From NCBI GenBank assembly GCA_002470515.1, contig DKML01000015.1:372001-436000 (forward strand): 64,000 nt of DNA. Reading direction: 5' to 3'. The notes beneath the pieces were generated by a model that saw only the letters and a program-made list of their open reading frames with translations, did not search any database and was not told where the DNA came from. This DNA comes from Proteobacteria bacterium UBA7415 (lineage in GTDB: Bacteria > Pseudomonadota > Gammaproteobacteria > Arenicellales > Arenicellaceae). Positions 55,902 through 64,000 of the stretch are shown here, piece after piece (position 1 is the first letter of the stretch; each line of letters starts with the position of its first letter). Both the position numbers and the translations under genes were made by a program.

Positions 55902-56515
55902 TGAAACACGAAACTATAGAAAAAAACAGTGCATTGATGGGTGTGTTAATCGCTCTTGTGATCAGCGTCGCAGGTATCGCGGAGATTGTTCCGTTGATGT
56001 TCCAGGCGCAAACTACGCAACCTTCACCCGGTGTCATACCGTATCCAGCGGTAGAGTTAGCGGGTCGCGATGTGTATGTTTCCGAGGGCTGTTATAACTG
56101 CCACTCGCAAATGATCAGACCTTTCGTGTCTGAAAGTTTGCGCTATGGTCCACCTTCTTTGGCTGGAGAGTCTGTCTATGACAGGCCCTTTCAATGGGGT
56201 TCAAAAAGAACGGGGCCAGACCTTGCTCGAGTCGGTGGACGCTATACAGACGAATGGCATCTAGCGCACTTGATAAACCCTCGAGATCTAGTCCCTGAAT
56301 CTAATATGCCCGGATTTCCCTGGCTGCAAGACAAAGAAGTCGACGGCGAGTTAATCACGACTAAGATGCGTGCGTTACGTTGGTTGGGCGATCCATATAC
56401 GGACGAGCAAATTGCCAGTGCAAGCAGCGACGTTGAAGGTGTGACCGAAATGGATGCCCTTATCGCGTACTTGCAGTTCTTAGGCGTTGCCAACAATGGG
56501 AGGGCACAACAATGA
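55901..56515 (+). CDS. ccoO: Cytochrome cbb3 oxidase subunit II (mono-heme c)
   Basis: This 204-residue membrane-anchored cytochrome c has one N-terminal helix and one heme site, CYNCHSQMIRPF, near residue 66. The later part holds NPRDLVPESNMPGF, which supplies the axial Met region. It overlaps ccoN by one base and ccoQ by four bases (ATGA). Confidence 0.97.
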   Translation: MKHETIEKNSALMGVLIALVISVAGIAEIVPLMFQAQTTQPSPGVIPYPAVELAGRDVYVSEGCYNCHSQMIRPFVSESLRYGPPSLAGESVYDRPFQWGSKRTGPDLARVGGRYTDEWHLAHLINPRDLVPESNMPGFPWLQDKEVDGELITTKMRALRWLGDPYTDEQIASASSDVEGVTEMDALIAYLQFLGVANNGRAQQ

Positions 56516-56688
56516 TGACCACAATCAATGGCGTGATGACAGGCGTCTTAATAGTAGTGTTCATTGCTATCTGGATTTGGGCTTGGAGCTCTAAAAACAA
56601 TCAAGCGTTTGATGATCTATCGCATCTACCTTTAGAAGACGACCCTTCAGTAAACCCTGGCTCGGCAGGAGAAAAGAATCATGAGTAA
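56512..56688 (+). CDS. ccoQ: Cytochrome cbb3 oxidase small subunit CcoQ
   Basis: This 58-residue protein has one N-terminal membrane helix (GVLIVVFIAIWIWAW) and a hydrophilic acidic tail, the usual CcoQ form. It starts at the ATG overlapping the ccoO stop and overlaps the start of ccoP by eight bases. A second ATG follows at once (MMT). Position between ccoO and ccoP supports the call. Confidence 0.88.
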   Translation: MMTTINGVMTGVLIVVFIAIWIWAWSSKNNQAFDDLSHLPLEDDPSVNPGSAGEKNHE

Positions 56689-57571
56689 TTTTTGGAGTAT
56701 TTTTGTCATTGTCCTAGTTGTGGGTAATATCCTTGGCATGGTGTGGTTACTGTTTTCAACCTCTAAGGGCAGTGATGTTAACGAAGCTGAAACGACTGGG
56801 CACGAATGGGATGGCATTAAAGAACTGAACAACCCATTGCCACGTTGGTGGTTGTGGTTGTTTGTCTTGACCATCGTTTACGCGGTAGGTTACCTCTACT
56901 TCTATCCTGGTTTAGGTTCGTATGAGGGTAGTTTAGGTTGGTCACAAAAAGGCGAGTTCGAACAAGCTATTGTTGAAAATAACGCACGCAAAGCAGAGTT
57001 TTACGCCGAATTTAAAGAAATGGACATTCCAGTTCTAGCCACAAGCGCTAAAGCGATGGAAGCGGCCGAACGATTATTTGGTAATAATTGCTCTACATGT
57101 CACGGTTCTGGTGGCGGCGGTGCCAAGGGTTTTCCAAACCTTACGGATGACGACTGGTTGTATAACAATGACCCCGCGTCTTTAGTCGCCACGCTTACTA
57201 ATGGCCGAGCTGGGGTTATGCCGAATTTGAATTTGAGCCCGTCTGATGTAACTGTGATGGCGTACTATGTGAAGCACCTTGCTGGTGATGAAGTTAGCGA
57301 ACACGTACAACTTGAAGGTAAGAAACGTTTTGCTACCTGCGCAGCATGTCATGGCCAAGATGGTACGGGCAATAAGGCATTAGGTGCGCCTAACTTGACG
57401 GATAACGTTTGGTTACACGGTAGTCGCATCGCCGATATTGAAAAAATATTGCGCGAAGGTAAACGGGGCAACATGCCGTCTTTTAAATCAATACTTTCTC
57501 AAGATGAGATACGTTTATTGAGTGCATACGTGCTCACGCTATCTAGCTCAGAAGAAGCGAGCGCAGAGTAA
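56681..57571 (+). CDS. ccoP: Cytochrome cbb3 oxidase subunit III (di-heme c)
   Basis: This 296-residue protein has two membrane helices in the first ~80 residues and two heme c sites in the periplasmic part: CSTCHGSGGGGAKGFP near residue 142 and CAACHGQDGTGNKALG near residue 224. It takes electrons from cytochrome c to CcoO. AGGAG lies ten bases before the ATG. The stop overlaps the start of the next small gene (TAATG). Confidence 0.97.
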   Translation: MSNFWSIFVIVLVVGNILGMVWLLFSTSKGSDVNEAETTGHEWDGIKELNNPLPRWWLWLFVLTIVYAVGYLYFYPGLGSYEGSLGWSQKGEFEQAIVENNARKAEFYAEFKEMDIPVLATSAKAMEAAERLFGNNCSTCHGSGGGGAKGFPNLTDDDWLYNNDPASLVATLTNGRAGVMPNLNLSPSDVTVMAYYVKHLAGDEVSEHVQLEGKKRFATCAACHGQDGTGNKALGAPNLTDNVWLHGSRIADIEKILREGKRGNMPSFKSILSQDEIRLLSAYVLTLSSSEEASAE

Positions 57572-57837
57572 TGGAAAAGATGGACCATAAAGCCAATAAA
57601 TTGATCACGTTAGGAGTGGTTTTATGGGTGTCGTTTTTGTCAGCGGCGGTAGCGACTATGTTGTTCTTCGCTACTTTTGATCCCGTTGATTTGGGCGACA
57701 TTGCGACCTTTCCGTTGTCTCTTGACCGGATGGGAGGCTACAGCGTGGGCTTTCTGTTGTTTTGGTTGTTATTGGCCGTCAATAGCTTGGCGGTAATTTG
57801 GTTGGCGCGGCGCCCCAATGAGCCGCGCGAGCATTAG
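57571..57837 (+). CDS. Small two-helix membrane protein between ccoP and ccoG
   Basis: This 88-residue protein has two hydrophobic segments (LITLGVVLWVSFLSAAVATM and VGFLLFWLLLAVNSLAVIWL). Its start overlaps the ccoP stop by one base and ccoG starts 14 bases after its end, so it is translated with the cbb3 operon. I do not recognise a family. Its place suggests a role in cbb3 assembly, stability or supercomplex formation, which is inference only. Confidence 0.8.
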   Translation: MEKMDHKANKLITLGVVLWVSFLSAAVATMLFFATFDPVDLGDIATFPLSLDRMGGYSVGFLLFWLLLAVNSLAVIWLARRPNEPREH

Positions 57838-57851
57838 GATAAAAGCACACC

Positions 57852-59282
57852 ATGACTGATTCGCTCAACAAGATACCCGTGGAAGTTGCTCTGTATGAGA
57901 GCAGCGAGAAAATCTACCCACGAGAGACTAAAGGTCGGTTTCAGCGCTGGCGTATGTTGTGTGTTTACATGCTGTTGGGCTTGTACTACGCATTGCCGTG
58001 GGTGCAATGGGGTGATCGCCAAGCAATCTTGTTCGACTTGCCTGCGCGTAAGTTTCACATTTTCTTTTTAACTTTTTGGCCCCAAGACTTTATTTTTTTG
58101 ACGCTGCTATTAATCATGGCAGGCCTATTACTGTTCTTCGCTACCGCTTTAGCGGGTCGAGTGTGGTGTGGGTATGCCTGCCCGCAAACGGTTTGGACTG
58201 AAGCCTTTATCTGGATGGAGCGTTGGGTAGAGGGCACTCGAGCGCAGCAAATGAAATTAACCGCAGCGCCGTGGTCTTTTACTAAAGTACGTAAGCGGGT
58301 TACTAAACAGTTCTTGTGGCTGACGTTTTCTTTGTTTACGGGCTTAACCTTTGTTGGCTACTTTCAGCCTATCTCGCAATTGTTTGTTGATTTCTTTAGC
58401 TGGGAGTTAACCGGTTGGGGACTATTCTGGGTTTTGTTTTACGGCTTTGCTACTTACGGAAACGCGGGTTTCATGCGCGAACAAGTTTGTAAGTACATGT
58501 GCCCCTACGCGCGATTTCAAAGTGCAATGTTTGATGCAGATACGCTAATCGTTGCCTATGACGCTGACCGCGGCGAACCGCGAGCCAGAGGCAGTAGACG
58601 CAAAGATGAATCGAGCGAGAATAAAGGCGATTGTATTGAATGCGGCATCTGCGTGCAGGTCTGCCCAACGGGTATCGATATTCGAGATGGCCTACAATAT
58701 GAATGTATCGCGTGCGCGGCGTGTATCGATGGCTGCGACGAAGTGATGGATAAGGTCGGTCTACCTAGGGGGTTGATCAAGTACAGTACTGATGCTCTGG
58801 ATAAGGGCAGCGAGAAAACTTTATTACAGACACTAATTCGCCCTCGCGTAATTATCTACTCAATTCTTTTGTCGGTAATTGCGATAGGATTTGTGACGGC
58901 GCTCTCAATGCGTGGAAATTTTTTAGTTGATGTTTTACGTGATCGCAATGCGTTCTATCGCTATTCGGAACAAGGCGAGATCCAAAACACCTACCAAATC
59001 CGAATAATGAATAAGAGCCAAACAACGCAGCTCTATATGCTTGATATGCGAGGCCTAGAGGGCGCAACGGCGGTATGGACAAAGTCATCCGAGCCAGGTG
59101 TCTCTCGAGAAGTTGGCGCTGGCGAGATAGGCGAGTTTTCGATTACAGTCAGTTTGCCAGAGACGGCAGACTACAAGCGATCACAAACAATAGAATTGCT
59201 CTTTAGCGAAACCGTGGGCGACAACGTAGATACGATTGTTGAGCCGGCTCGTTTTTGGGGTCCCCGTGACGTATCTCGCTGA
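57852..59282 (+). CDS. ccoG: Cbb3 assembly iron-sulfur membrane protein CcoG
   Basis: This 476-residue membrane protein has several helices, a CGYACPQTVWTEAF segment near residue 110, and two 4Fe-4S ferredoxin motifs near residues 255-300 (CIECGICVQVCPTG and CIACAACIDGCDEV). CcoG is reported to reduce copper for delivery to the CuB site of cbb3 oxidase. It has a C-terminal Ig-like domain of about 120 residues after the last helix. It follows the ccoNOQP genes, and then a gap of about 150 bases precedes ccoH. Confidence 0.95.
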   Translation: MTDSLNKIPVEVALYESSEKIYPRETKGRFQRWRMLCVYMLLGLYYALPWVQWGDRQAILFDLPARKFHIFFLTFWPQDFIFLTLLLIMAGLLLFFATALAGRVWCGYACPQTVWTEAFIWMERWVEGTRAQQMKLTAAPWSFTKVRKRVTKQFLWLTFSLFTGLTFVGYFQPISQLFVDFFSWELTGWGLFWVLFYGFATYGNAGFMREQVCKYMCPYARFQSAMFDADTLIVAYDADRGEPRARGSRRKDESSENKGDCIECGICVQVCPTGIDIRDGLQYECIACAACIDGCDEVMDKVGLPRGLIKYSTDALDKGSEKTLLQTLIRPRVIIYSILLSVIAIGFVTALSMRGNFLVDVLRDRNAFYRYSEQGEIQNTYQIRIMNKSQTTQLYMLDMRGLEGATAVWTKSSEPGVSREVGAGEIGEFSITVSLPETADYKRSQTIELLFSETVGDNVDTIVEPARFWGPRDVSR

Positions 59283-59434
59283 GCAGCTACACACATCTAT
59301 AATCTTTAGACTATTTAGGTCATCATTTCTATTCGTTTATTCAGCCAGTCTGGTTAATAAGTCTGTATAGAATATCGGAAGTAGAAAGGAATCAAGAACA
59401 ATTTAGCGCAGCGTACGTTGCAATAGGATCGAAT

Positions 59435-59608
59435 ATGAACCAGCAAGTTGAAACAGAAAAGTGGTATCGCATTCCAATGGTTTGGCTGATGATTGGGCTG
59501 CCTATGGTCGCTGTTGTGGCTAGTTTGACTACTGTGGTGATTGCCTATAAAAACGCACCTCAAGTTATCTCCGCACCCAGTTCTACCTCCGGTGATTCAA
59601 ATCACTAA
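59435..59608 (+). CDS. ccoH: Short FixH/CcoH-like protein
   Basis: This 57-residue protein has the FixH-type start EKWYRIPMVWLMIGLPMVAV then VASLTTVVIAYKNAP, one membrane helix. FixH proteins are usually about 160 residues, with a periplasmic domain that is absent here. Position between ccoG and ccoI is the normal CcoH position. AGGA lies seven bases before the ATG. I see no continuation of the missing domain in another frame, so this looks like a naturally short form rather than a frameshift. Confidence 0.7.
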   Translation: MNQQVETEKWYRIPMVWLMIGLPMVAVVASLTTVVIAYKNAPQVISAPSSTSGDSNH

Positions 59609-59701
59609 TGCAACCTCTATTGCTGGTGAACTCATTTGCTAAAAGGTTAGAGCACGCTGGGTTTATTAGAGTAAGTGCCTCTACATCTGCGGAGCACACG
59701 G

Positions 59702-62287
59702 GTGTCTAATGCCAATTCAGGTGTTTGCTATCACTGCCTGGAGCCTGTACCCAAGTTTTGCAGCATTACGACCGATATAGATGGCGTAAGCCAGCCTATG
59801 TGCTGTCTTGGATGTAAAGCCGCCGCCGAGTTTATTCAACAAAGGTCGCTCACTCGGTTCTACGAGCACAGGGATCGTGTAAACCAGCGCGACTTTTTTG
59901 GTACTCTCAACACCCAAGAACTTACGTCTCTGAACACTCAGGAGTGGCAATTTCTGGATGATGCTAGTAATACTCGCCGTGACGAATACATTCAAGTAGA
60001 CAGTAAAGGTACTCGAAGCCTAAGTTTGCTAGTGCACGGTTTGTATTGTTCGAGCTGTGCGTGGTTGGTCGAACGTGCCTTACATTCAATATCATACGAC
60101 ATTCGGGTGCATGTCGAAGTGGACGCATTGAGAGTTAATTTACAGGTAATCGATCCTGATGTTGAGCTCGCGGACTTGCTAGTCACCATTACACGTTTGG
60201 GTTATCGACCCGAGCTAGTCCCTGCTAACGCCTGGTTTGAGTTAGAACAATCACATACGCAAGAGCGCACTGGGGCTCTTCGGCGATTAATGGTGGCAGG
60301 CTTTTGCATGATGCAGGTTATGACCTATGCGGCAGGCTCTTATTTGGCGGATGCTTCATCACAAGCGATGTTGCCTGAATACGAACGGTTCTTCTTATTG
60401 GTTAGTATGTTGGTGGCCACCCTTGCAGTGTTCTACTCTGGCAGGCCCTTTTTTAAAAATGCGTACAACGACTTAAAAAATGGTCACGTCGGCATGGACG
60501 TGCCCGTTGCGCTTGCCATTGGTGGTGCTTATTTGCCGAGCGTGTATGAAGTGTTAAGTCATAACGTTGGAGACGCAATAGGTGCGGTCTATTTTGATTC
60601 GGCCGTTATGTTCGTATTCTTTTTATCGATAGGGCGGTATGTCGAAATGCGAGCTAGGCATCACCTTGCTGACTCAAATGGTGAGATCAATCGCATGTTG
60701 CCAGATAAAATTACTGTGCAACGAGTCAATCGAGATCAGATCGAAGAGCATCGAATTGCCCCCAAACTTATAGAGCTATCTGATCGTATTACTTTAAATG
60801 TGGGTGACGTAGTGCCTTTTGATGCTCGTGTTGTCAACGGTGAAGGCTCCTTTGATGAGTCGCTCATGACAGGCGAATCGCTGGCTGTTGAGCATGAAGT
60901 TGGTGAGCAAGTGTATGTCGGCGCTAGATTGCTGCGTGGCGATGTCACGCTTTCAGCGAACAAAGTCTGGATCGAATCTTCGCTGTTTAAGATTAATCAA
61001 CTGGTGCAAAATGCCAGTGCTGACACTGCTCCAACCAAGTTGTCGAAAGTAGGGCGCAATTTTGTGTTGTGGGTAATTATGCTAACCGTGTTGGTAGGCG
61101 CGGTGTGGTTTTATATAGCACCAGATCGTGTATTTCATATTGTGCTGGCTATGTTGGTAGCGTCATGCCCATGTGCGTTTTCGTTAGCAGCACCGGTAGG
61201 ACGTACCGCAGCCGCGCACACGTTGAGACGCAGCGGCATACTGTTATCAAACCCAGAGGCACTTAATGTCGCGTCTAAGGTGTCGCATTGGTTGTTCGAT
61301 AAAACAGGCACGTTGACGGTGGGTAAGCCCAGCGTTGAAAACATAACCGTGCTCAGCGATATGTCAGAGCAAGAGTGTCTGACTATGGTGGCTGATGTAG
61401 AGCATCATTCTGATCATAGTCTGGCTAATGCATTCGCAGGCTTCGCTAGCGAATTGGGTGATGACAAACTAGTAGAGGAATTTGTAGACGAGCCGGGCTG
61501 CGGTGTTCGAGCCCTGTACGCTGGCAAACCTGTGTTCATAGGAAAGCGATCTTGGGTTCTCGAACAAATAGCGAATACAGTACCAAACGAACATGCTGAT
61601 GAATCACTTGCACAGGTGTCAAACTTGTCGAGCAACCACTACGGAGCAAGCGAAATAGCGGTAGCGTATGGGGGAGTTTTAGTTGCGGTTATTCATGTTA
61701 GAGACAGCGTGCGGGCATCGAGTTTCTCCGCGTTGAGACAACTTAGCGCTATGGGAGCGAGCGTAAGGGTGATCAGTGGTGATAAAGCGTCTGCTGTTGC
61801 GGCGGTTTGTGATGAGTTGTCCGTAAGCGACTATCAGGCGGATATGTTGCCTGCGGACAAACTCGCCGTACTTCGGCGCTTACAAAGGGGCGGCGGTGTG
61901 GTTGCTATGGTGGGCGACGGTGTTAACGATGCGCCGGTGCTTGCCGGCGCTGACCTGAGTGTTGCTCTGGCTACAGGTAGTGAGCTGAGTCAGTATCATG
62001 CTGATGTGGTTTTGCTAAATGGCGATCTAAACCAACTTACCCGCTTATACAGGGTGGCTCAGACAACCGAAAAAGTCACAAGGCAAAACCTTAATTGGGC
62101 ATTGTTCTATAACGGTTTGGCCCTTCCTTTTGCAGCACTAGGTTTCCTCACGCCCTGGTTGGCGGCGCTGGGAATGTCCTTGAGTTCGTTGCTAGTAGTA
62201 CTCAATGCGTTGCGAATAAAGCGCCAAACGAGTGACCGTCGAGCCAACCGAAAACGTGCTAGGCTATTGGCTCAAAAAGAGATTTAA
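59702..62287 (+). CDS. ccoI: Copper-translocating P-type ATPase for cbb3 oxidase (FixI/CcoI)
   Basis: This 861-residue pump supplies copper for CuB of cbb3 oxidase. From the N-terminus: cysteine motifs CYHCLEPVP and CCLGCKAAAEF, a heavy-metal-associated domain (LYCSSCAWLVERAL, CSSC), six to eight helices with the CPC motif ASCPCAFSLAAP, the phosphorylation site FDKTGTLTVG and the hinge GDGVNDAPVL. The start is the GTG at 59702, with GGAG seven bases upstream. An in-frame GTG at 59675 would add nine residues but has a poorer site. Confidence 0.95.
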   Translation: MSNANSGVCYHCLEPVPKFCSITTDIDGVSQPMCCLGCKAAAEFIQQRSLTRFYEHRDRVNQRDFFGTLNTQELTSLNTQEWQFLDDASNTRRDEYIQVDSKGTRSLSLLVHGLYCSSCAWLVERALHSISYDIRVHVEVDALRVNLQVIDPDVELADLLVTITRLGYRPELVPANAWFELEQSHTQERTGALRRLMVAGFCMMQVMTYAAGSYLADASSQAMLPEYERFFLLVSMLVATLAVFYSGRPFFKNAYNDLKNGHVGMDVPVALAIGGAYLPSVYEVLSHNVGDAIGAVYFDSAVMFVFFLSIGRYVEMRARHHLADSNGEINRMLPDKITVQRVNRDQIEEHRIAPKLIELSDRITLNVGDVVPFDARVVNGEGSFDESLMTGESLAVEHEVGEQVYVGARLLRGDVTLSANKVWIESSLFKINQLVQNASADTAPTKLSKVGRNFVLWVIMLTVLVGAVWFYIAPDRVFHIVLAMLVASCPCAFSLAAPVGRTAAAHTLRRSGILLSNPEALNVASKVSHWLFDKTGTLTVGKPSVENITVLSDMSEQECLTMVADVEHHSDHSLANAFAGFASELGDDKLVEEFVDEPGCGVRALYAGKPVFIGKRSWVLEQIANTVPNEHADESLAQVSNLSSNHYGASEIAVAYGGVLVAVIHVRDSVRASSFSALRQLSAMGASVRVISGDKASAVAAVCDELSVSDYQADMLPADKLAVLRRLQRGGGVVAMVGDGVNDAPVLAGADLSVALATGSELSQYHADVVLLNGDLNQLTRLYRVAQTTEKVTRQNLNWALFYNGLALPFAALGFLTPWLAALGMSLSSLLVVLNALRIKRQTSDRRANRKRARLLAQKEI

Positions 62288-62381
62288 TAGAACGCGAGAT
62301 GCGTTGATTAAGTGTTTTGAGCAAGTTACCTACAACATGTTGTTTGAGAATTAATAGTCGTACCAATACCTTATTGCTGCC

Positions 62382-62540
62382 ATGGAAATAATATTCTTAT
62401 TAATACCTCTCAGTTTGTTACTCGTTGGAGTAGCTATATGGGCGTTTTTTTGGGCGACTCGTTCAGGTCAGTTCGATGATTTGGATTCTCCTGCGTTGTC
62501 AATTCTCGACGACGATGATGACAATCCCAGCCTCGATTAA
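62382..62540 (+). CDS. ccoS: Cbb3 oxidase maturation protein CcoS
   Basis: This 52-residue protein has one helix (LLIPLSLLLVGVAIWAFFWA) followed by SGQFDDLDSPALSIL and an acidic DDDDD tail, the classic CcoS pattern. It follows ccoI by 94 bases. CcoS is needed for cofactor insertion into CcoN. Confidence 0.93.
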   Translation: MEIIFLLIPLSLLLVGVAIWAFFWATRSGQFDDLDSPALSILDDDDDNPSLD

Positions 62541-62593
62541 AGATACGTATTAGAGCTTGATTCCTTTATGAACCAAAACAAAAAAACCAAATC

Positions 62594-63325
62594 ATGACAT
62601 TTTGGTCGGCCTTAATTCTTGGTTTAGTCGCTAGCCCGCATTGCGCCGGAATGTGCGGAGGGTTACAGATGGCGTTTCAGAGCGGCACTCAGACCAGTGC
62701 GACTATTCGTTTCGTAAACCAGCAGCGTCTGCATTTGCTAATTCTCAATTTGGGGCGAATCTGTACTTATGTGATCGCTGGTGTATTGTTTGCTTGGCTA
62801 GGTCTAGCCTTTGTGAGCAGTCTCAATATTCCACAGATCAGTAACAGTTTAAGAGTTTTTGCGGCCTTAGTAATTGTCTTGATCGGCTTGCAGCTCTTGT
62901 TGCGCAGCCAACGGCCGTTTCATTTTCTTGAAGGTTTAGGGGCAGCGATCTGGAAGCCCATCAGCCGTTTAATCCGGCACGACGGTAGTTTGTATAGGCA
63001 CAGTTTTGTCAGTGGTTTGGCGTGGGGATTTTTACCCTGTGGCTTGGTTTACGGCGTTGTTCTAACGGCTGTTTTTGCAGAAGGGTTTTGGGATAGCGGT
63101 CTTATTATGCTGGGGTTTGGGGTTGGTACTTTGCCTGCAATGCTGTTGACTGGGTCTGCCTATCAATGGTTTCGCACATGGAGTAGGTCAACATCAGTAC
63201 AAACTACTGGCGGCATGTTCTTTGTGGTGGGTGGTCTGTTGATGCTGAGTGCCCCGTATTGGGTATCAAAAGAATTCTTAGAGGACTATCCAGAATTACT
63301 CAATATGGTGTTCTGCGTCACGTAA
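62594..63325 (+). CDS. SafE/TauE-like membrane protein (UreH-type)
   Basis: This 243-residue protein has about six helices and the signature LVASPHCAGMCGGLQMA near the N-terminus, with a second LAWGFLPCGLVYG motif around residue 150. This group is often found after ccoS in gammaproteobacteria and is described as sulfite-exporter-like, or as connected with metal transport. Two Cys-containing motifs inside the membrane suggest metal (copper) handling for the neighbouring oxidase, which is inference. Its end is followed by a terminator. Confidence 0.82.
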   Translation: MTFWSALILGLVASPHCAGMCGGLQMAFQSGTQTSATIRFVNQQRLHLLILNLGRICTYVIAGVLFAWLGLAFVSSLNIPQISNSLRVFAALVIVLIGLQLLLRSQRPFHFLEGLGAAIWKPISRLIRHDGSLYRHSFVSGLAWGFLPCGLVYGVVLTAVFAEGFWDSGLIMLGFGVGTLPAMLLTGSAYQWFRTWSRSTSVQTTGGMFFVVGGLLMLSAPYWVSKEFLEDYPELLNMVFCVT

Positions 63326-63344
63326 GGTCATAGTGATCACGCAA

Positions 63345-63384
63345 TAAAAAACCCGCATACTCTTATCTAAAGCATGCGGGTTTC
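63345..63384. terminator. Bidirectional terminator between the SafE-like gene and prc
   Basis: A 9-bp stem (AACCCGCAT with ATGCGGGTT) with a 15-base loop. On the minus strand it is followed by a run of six T, making it a good prc terminator; the plus strand has a shorter T run (TTT). Confidence 0.8.
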
Positions 63385-63415
63385 GATTACGGTAACAGCA
63401 CTGTTAAGACATATC

Positions 63416-64000
63416 TTAATCTGTAACTGGCGGCTCTGAGTTTATTGCTCGCGCTTGCTCGGCTTTGGTCAATAGTGTGCGAGCCCAGTTATCCTTGTCG
63501 TTCAGAATACGAGCTGCTTCGGTATGAAATACTATATTCCAGTGCTCGTCTTCATCGGGCAAAGGGTTGTCTTCACGTGTGTCTTTGTCTACTGGCTCTA
63601 AGCCGAGTGAGGCACGATACTCATTTAGTTCCGCCAACGACGCGGCTTCTAGCTCAGCCCGCTCTGCTTTGCGTTTTTCCAGCTGTAAAGACAAACTCTT
63701 GCGATCTCGGTTGGCCATCACGCGTTCAGAATTTTTGCGTAAAAAGTTAAATGCACTAGAGGTTTGCGATCGTTCGTTGTGGTGAAGTTGCAATTCAGTT
63801 ATCTGATCTGCCGGAATTTCTCCCGGCGTGTATCTTGCCGCCAAAATGGTAGACCAAGGCAGTGCGTTGTCGTAGGAGCGTTCGCCAAAATCCTCATCCT
63901 CTGTTCCAGAATTAAGTCTTATGTCAGGAACCACCCCCTTATATTGAGTACTGCCTCCGTTGATACGAAAAAATTGCGCTGTAGTGAATTTTATTTGGCT
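63416..64000 (-). CDS. prc: Tail-specific protease Prc, C-terminal part (5' end beyond window)
   Basis: About 194 residues of open frame run to the right edge. The start of the visible part reads KFTTAQFFRINGGSTQYKG then VVPDIRL, the conserved end of the S41 protease domain in Prc. The rest, with the coiled segment ANRDRKSLSLQLEKRKAERA, is the C-terminal DUF3340-type region. Prc is a periplasmic protease that cuts proteins with nonpolar C-termini and regulates murein hydrolases in E. coli. The catalytic Ser/Lys part is outside the window. Confidence 0.9.
   Translation of the reverse strand, partial: SQIKFTTAQFFRINGGSTQYKGVVPDIRLNSGTEDEDFGERSYDNALPWSTILAARYTPGEIPADQITELQLHHNERSQTSSAFNFLRKNSERVMANRDRKSLSLQLEKRKAERAELEAASLAELNEYRASLGLEPVDKDTREDNPLPDEDEHWNIVFHTEAARILNDKDNWARTLLTKAEQARAINSEPPVTD

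Noticed and set aside
59608..59709. A 33-codon frame starting in the ccoH stop (TAATG) and ending at the ccoI start
   Set aside because: Although the overlap looks like coupling, the peptide has no recognisable feature and lies in the likely ccoI leader.

Overview
The window looks like a chromosomal segment of a marine-type gammaproteobacterium. The signs are a complete cbb3 oxidase locus (ccoNOQP, ccoG, a short ccoH, ccoI, ccoS) with FNR and HemN, a RAYT-type transposase, glutathione-linked formaldehyde oxidation, a type-B PutA with an Lrp-type regulator, and proteobacterial soxBDAG. No rRNA, tRNA, CRISPR array or phage was seen. All assignments are by eye from translated sequence; no search was run.

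Layout. 1-2.7 kb: an AraC regulator cut by the window edge, an intact RAYT transposase and the decayed 3' end of a second one. 2.9-9.0 kb: a secreted-protein block (DUF1800-like, DUF1501, and a sorbosone-dehydrogenase-like protein with a CxxCH site) bordered by two related CTTGACCCC motifs in inverted orientation. 9.1-10.6 kb: a TolB-like/TPR membrane protein that appears frameshifted in an A6/T6 run. 10.8-12.5 kb: formate-tetrahydrofolate ligase. 13-28.4 kb: a one-carbon and methylamine cluster: dimethylglycine dehydrogenase-like protein, corrinoid protein, TmpA/TmpB-like phosphonate oxygenases, DUF1638, MetV, MetF, a methyl-THF:corrinoid methyltransferase, a GFA protein, a corrinoid activator, an MttB/MtgB-family methyltransferase, a Rieske oxygenase and an aldehyde dehydrogenase. 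28.5-37.6 kb: a LysR regulator diverging from soxBDAG, another FAD oxidoreductase, an SMR transporter and a GhrA-like reductase. 37.7-44 kb: putA, its Lrp-like regulator and an aromatic amino acid hydroxylase. 44-51.7 kb: a PQQ-type sugar dehydrogenase, small genes, frmA/fghA and a CehA/McbA-type metallohydrolase. 51.9-63.3 kb: fnr, hemN and the cbb3 locus. The right edge holds the 3' end of prc.

How the genes fit together (inference): TmpA and TmpB would turn 2-trimethylaminoethylphosphonate into glycine betaine. The Rieske/ALDH pair may feed in or process another quaternary amine. MtgB would move a betaine methyl group to the corrinoid protein MtgC, MtgA would pass it to tetrahydrofolate, and the acetogen-style MetVF pair plus Fhs would oxidise it towards formate. 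The resulting dimethylglycine would be demethylated by the DMGDH-like enzyme and the sarcosine by SoxBDAG, giving glycine and methylene-THF or formaldehyde. FrmA/FghA would clear free formaldehyde. The electrons would go to respiration, with cbb3 oxidase used at low oxygen under FNR control. The most notable element is this joining of a phosphonate-oxygenase pair to a corrinoid demethylation system in an apparently oxygen-respiring bacterium.
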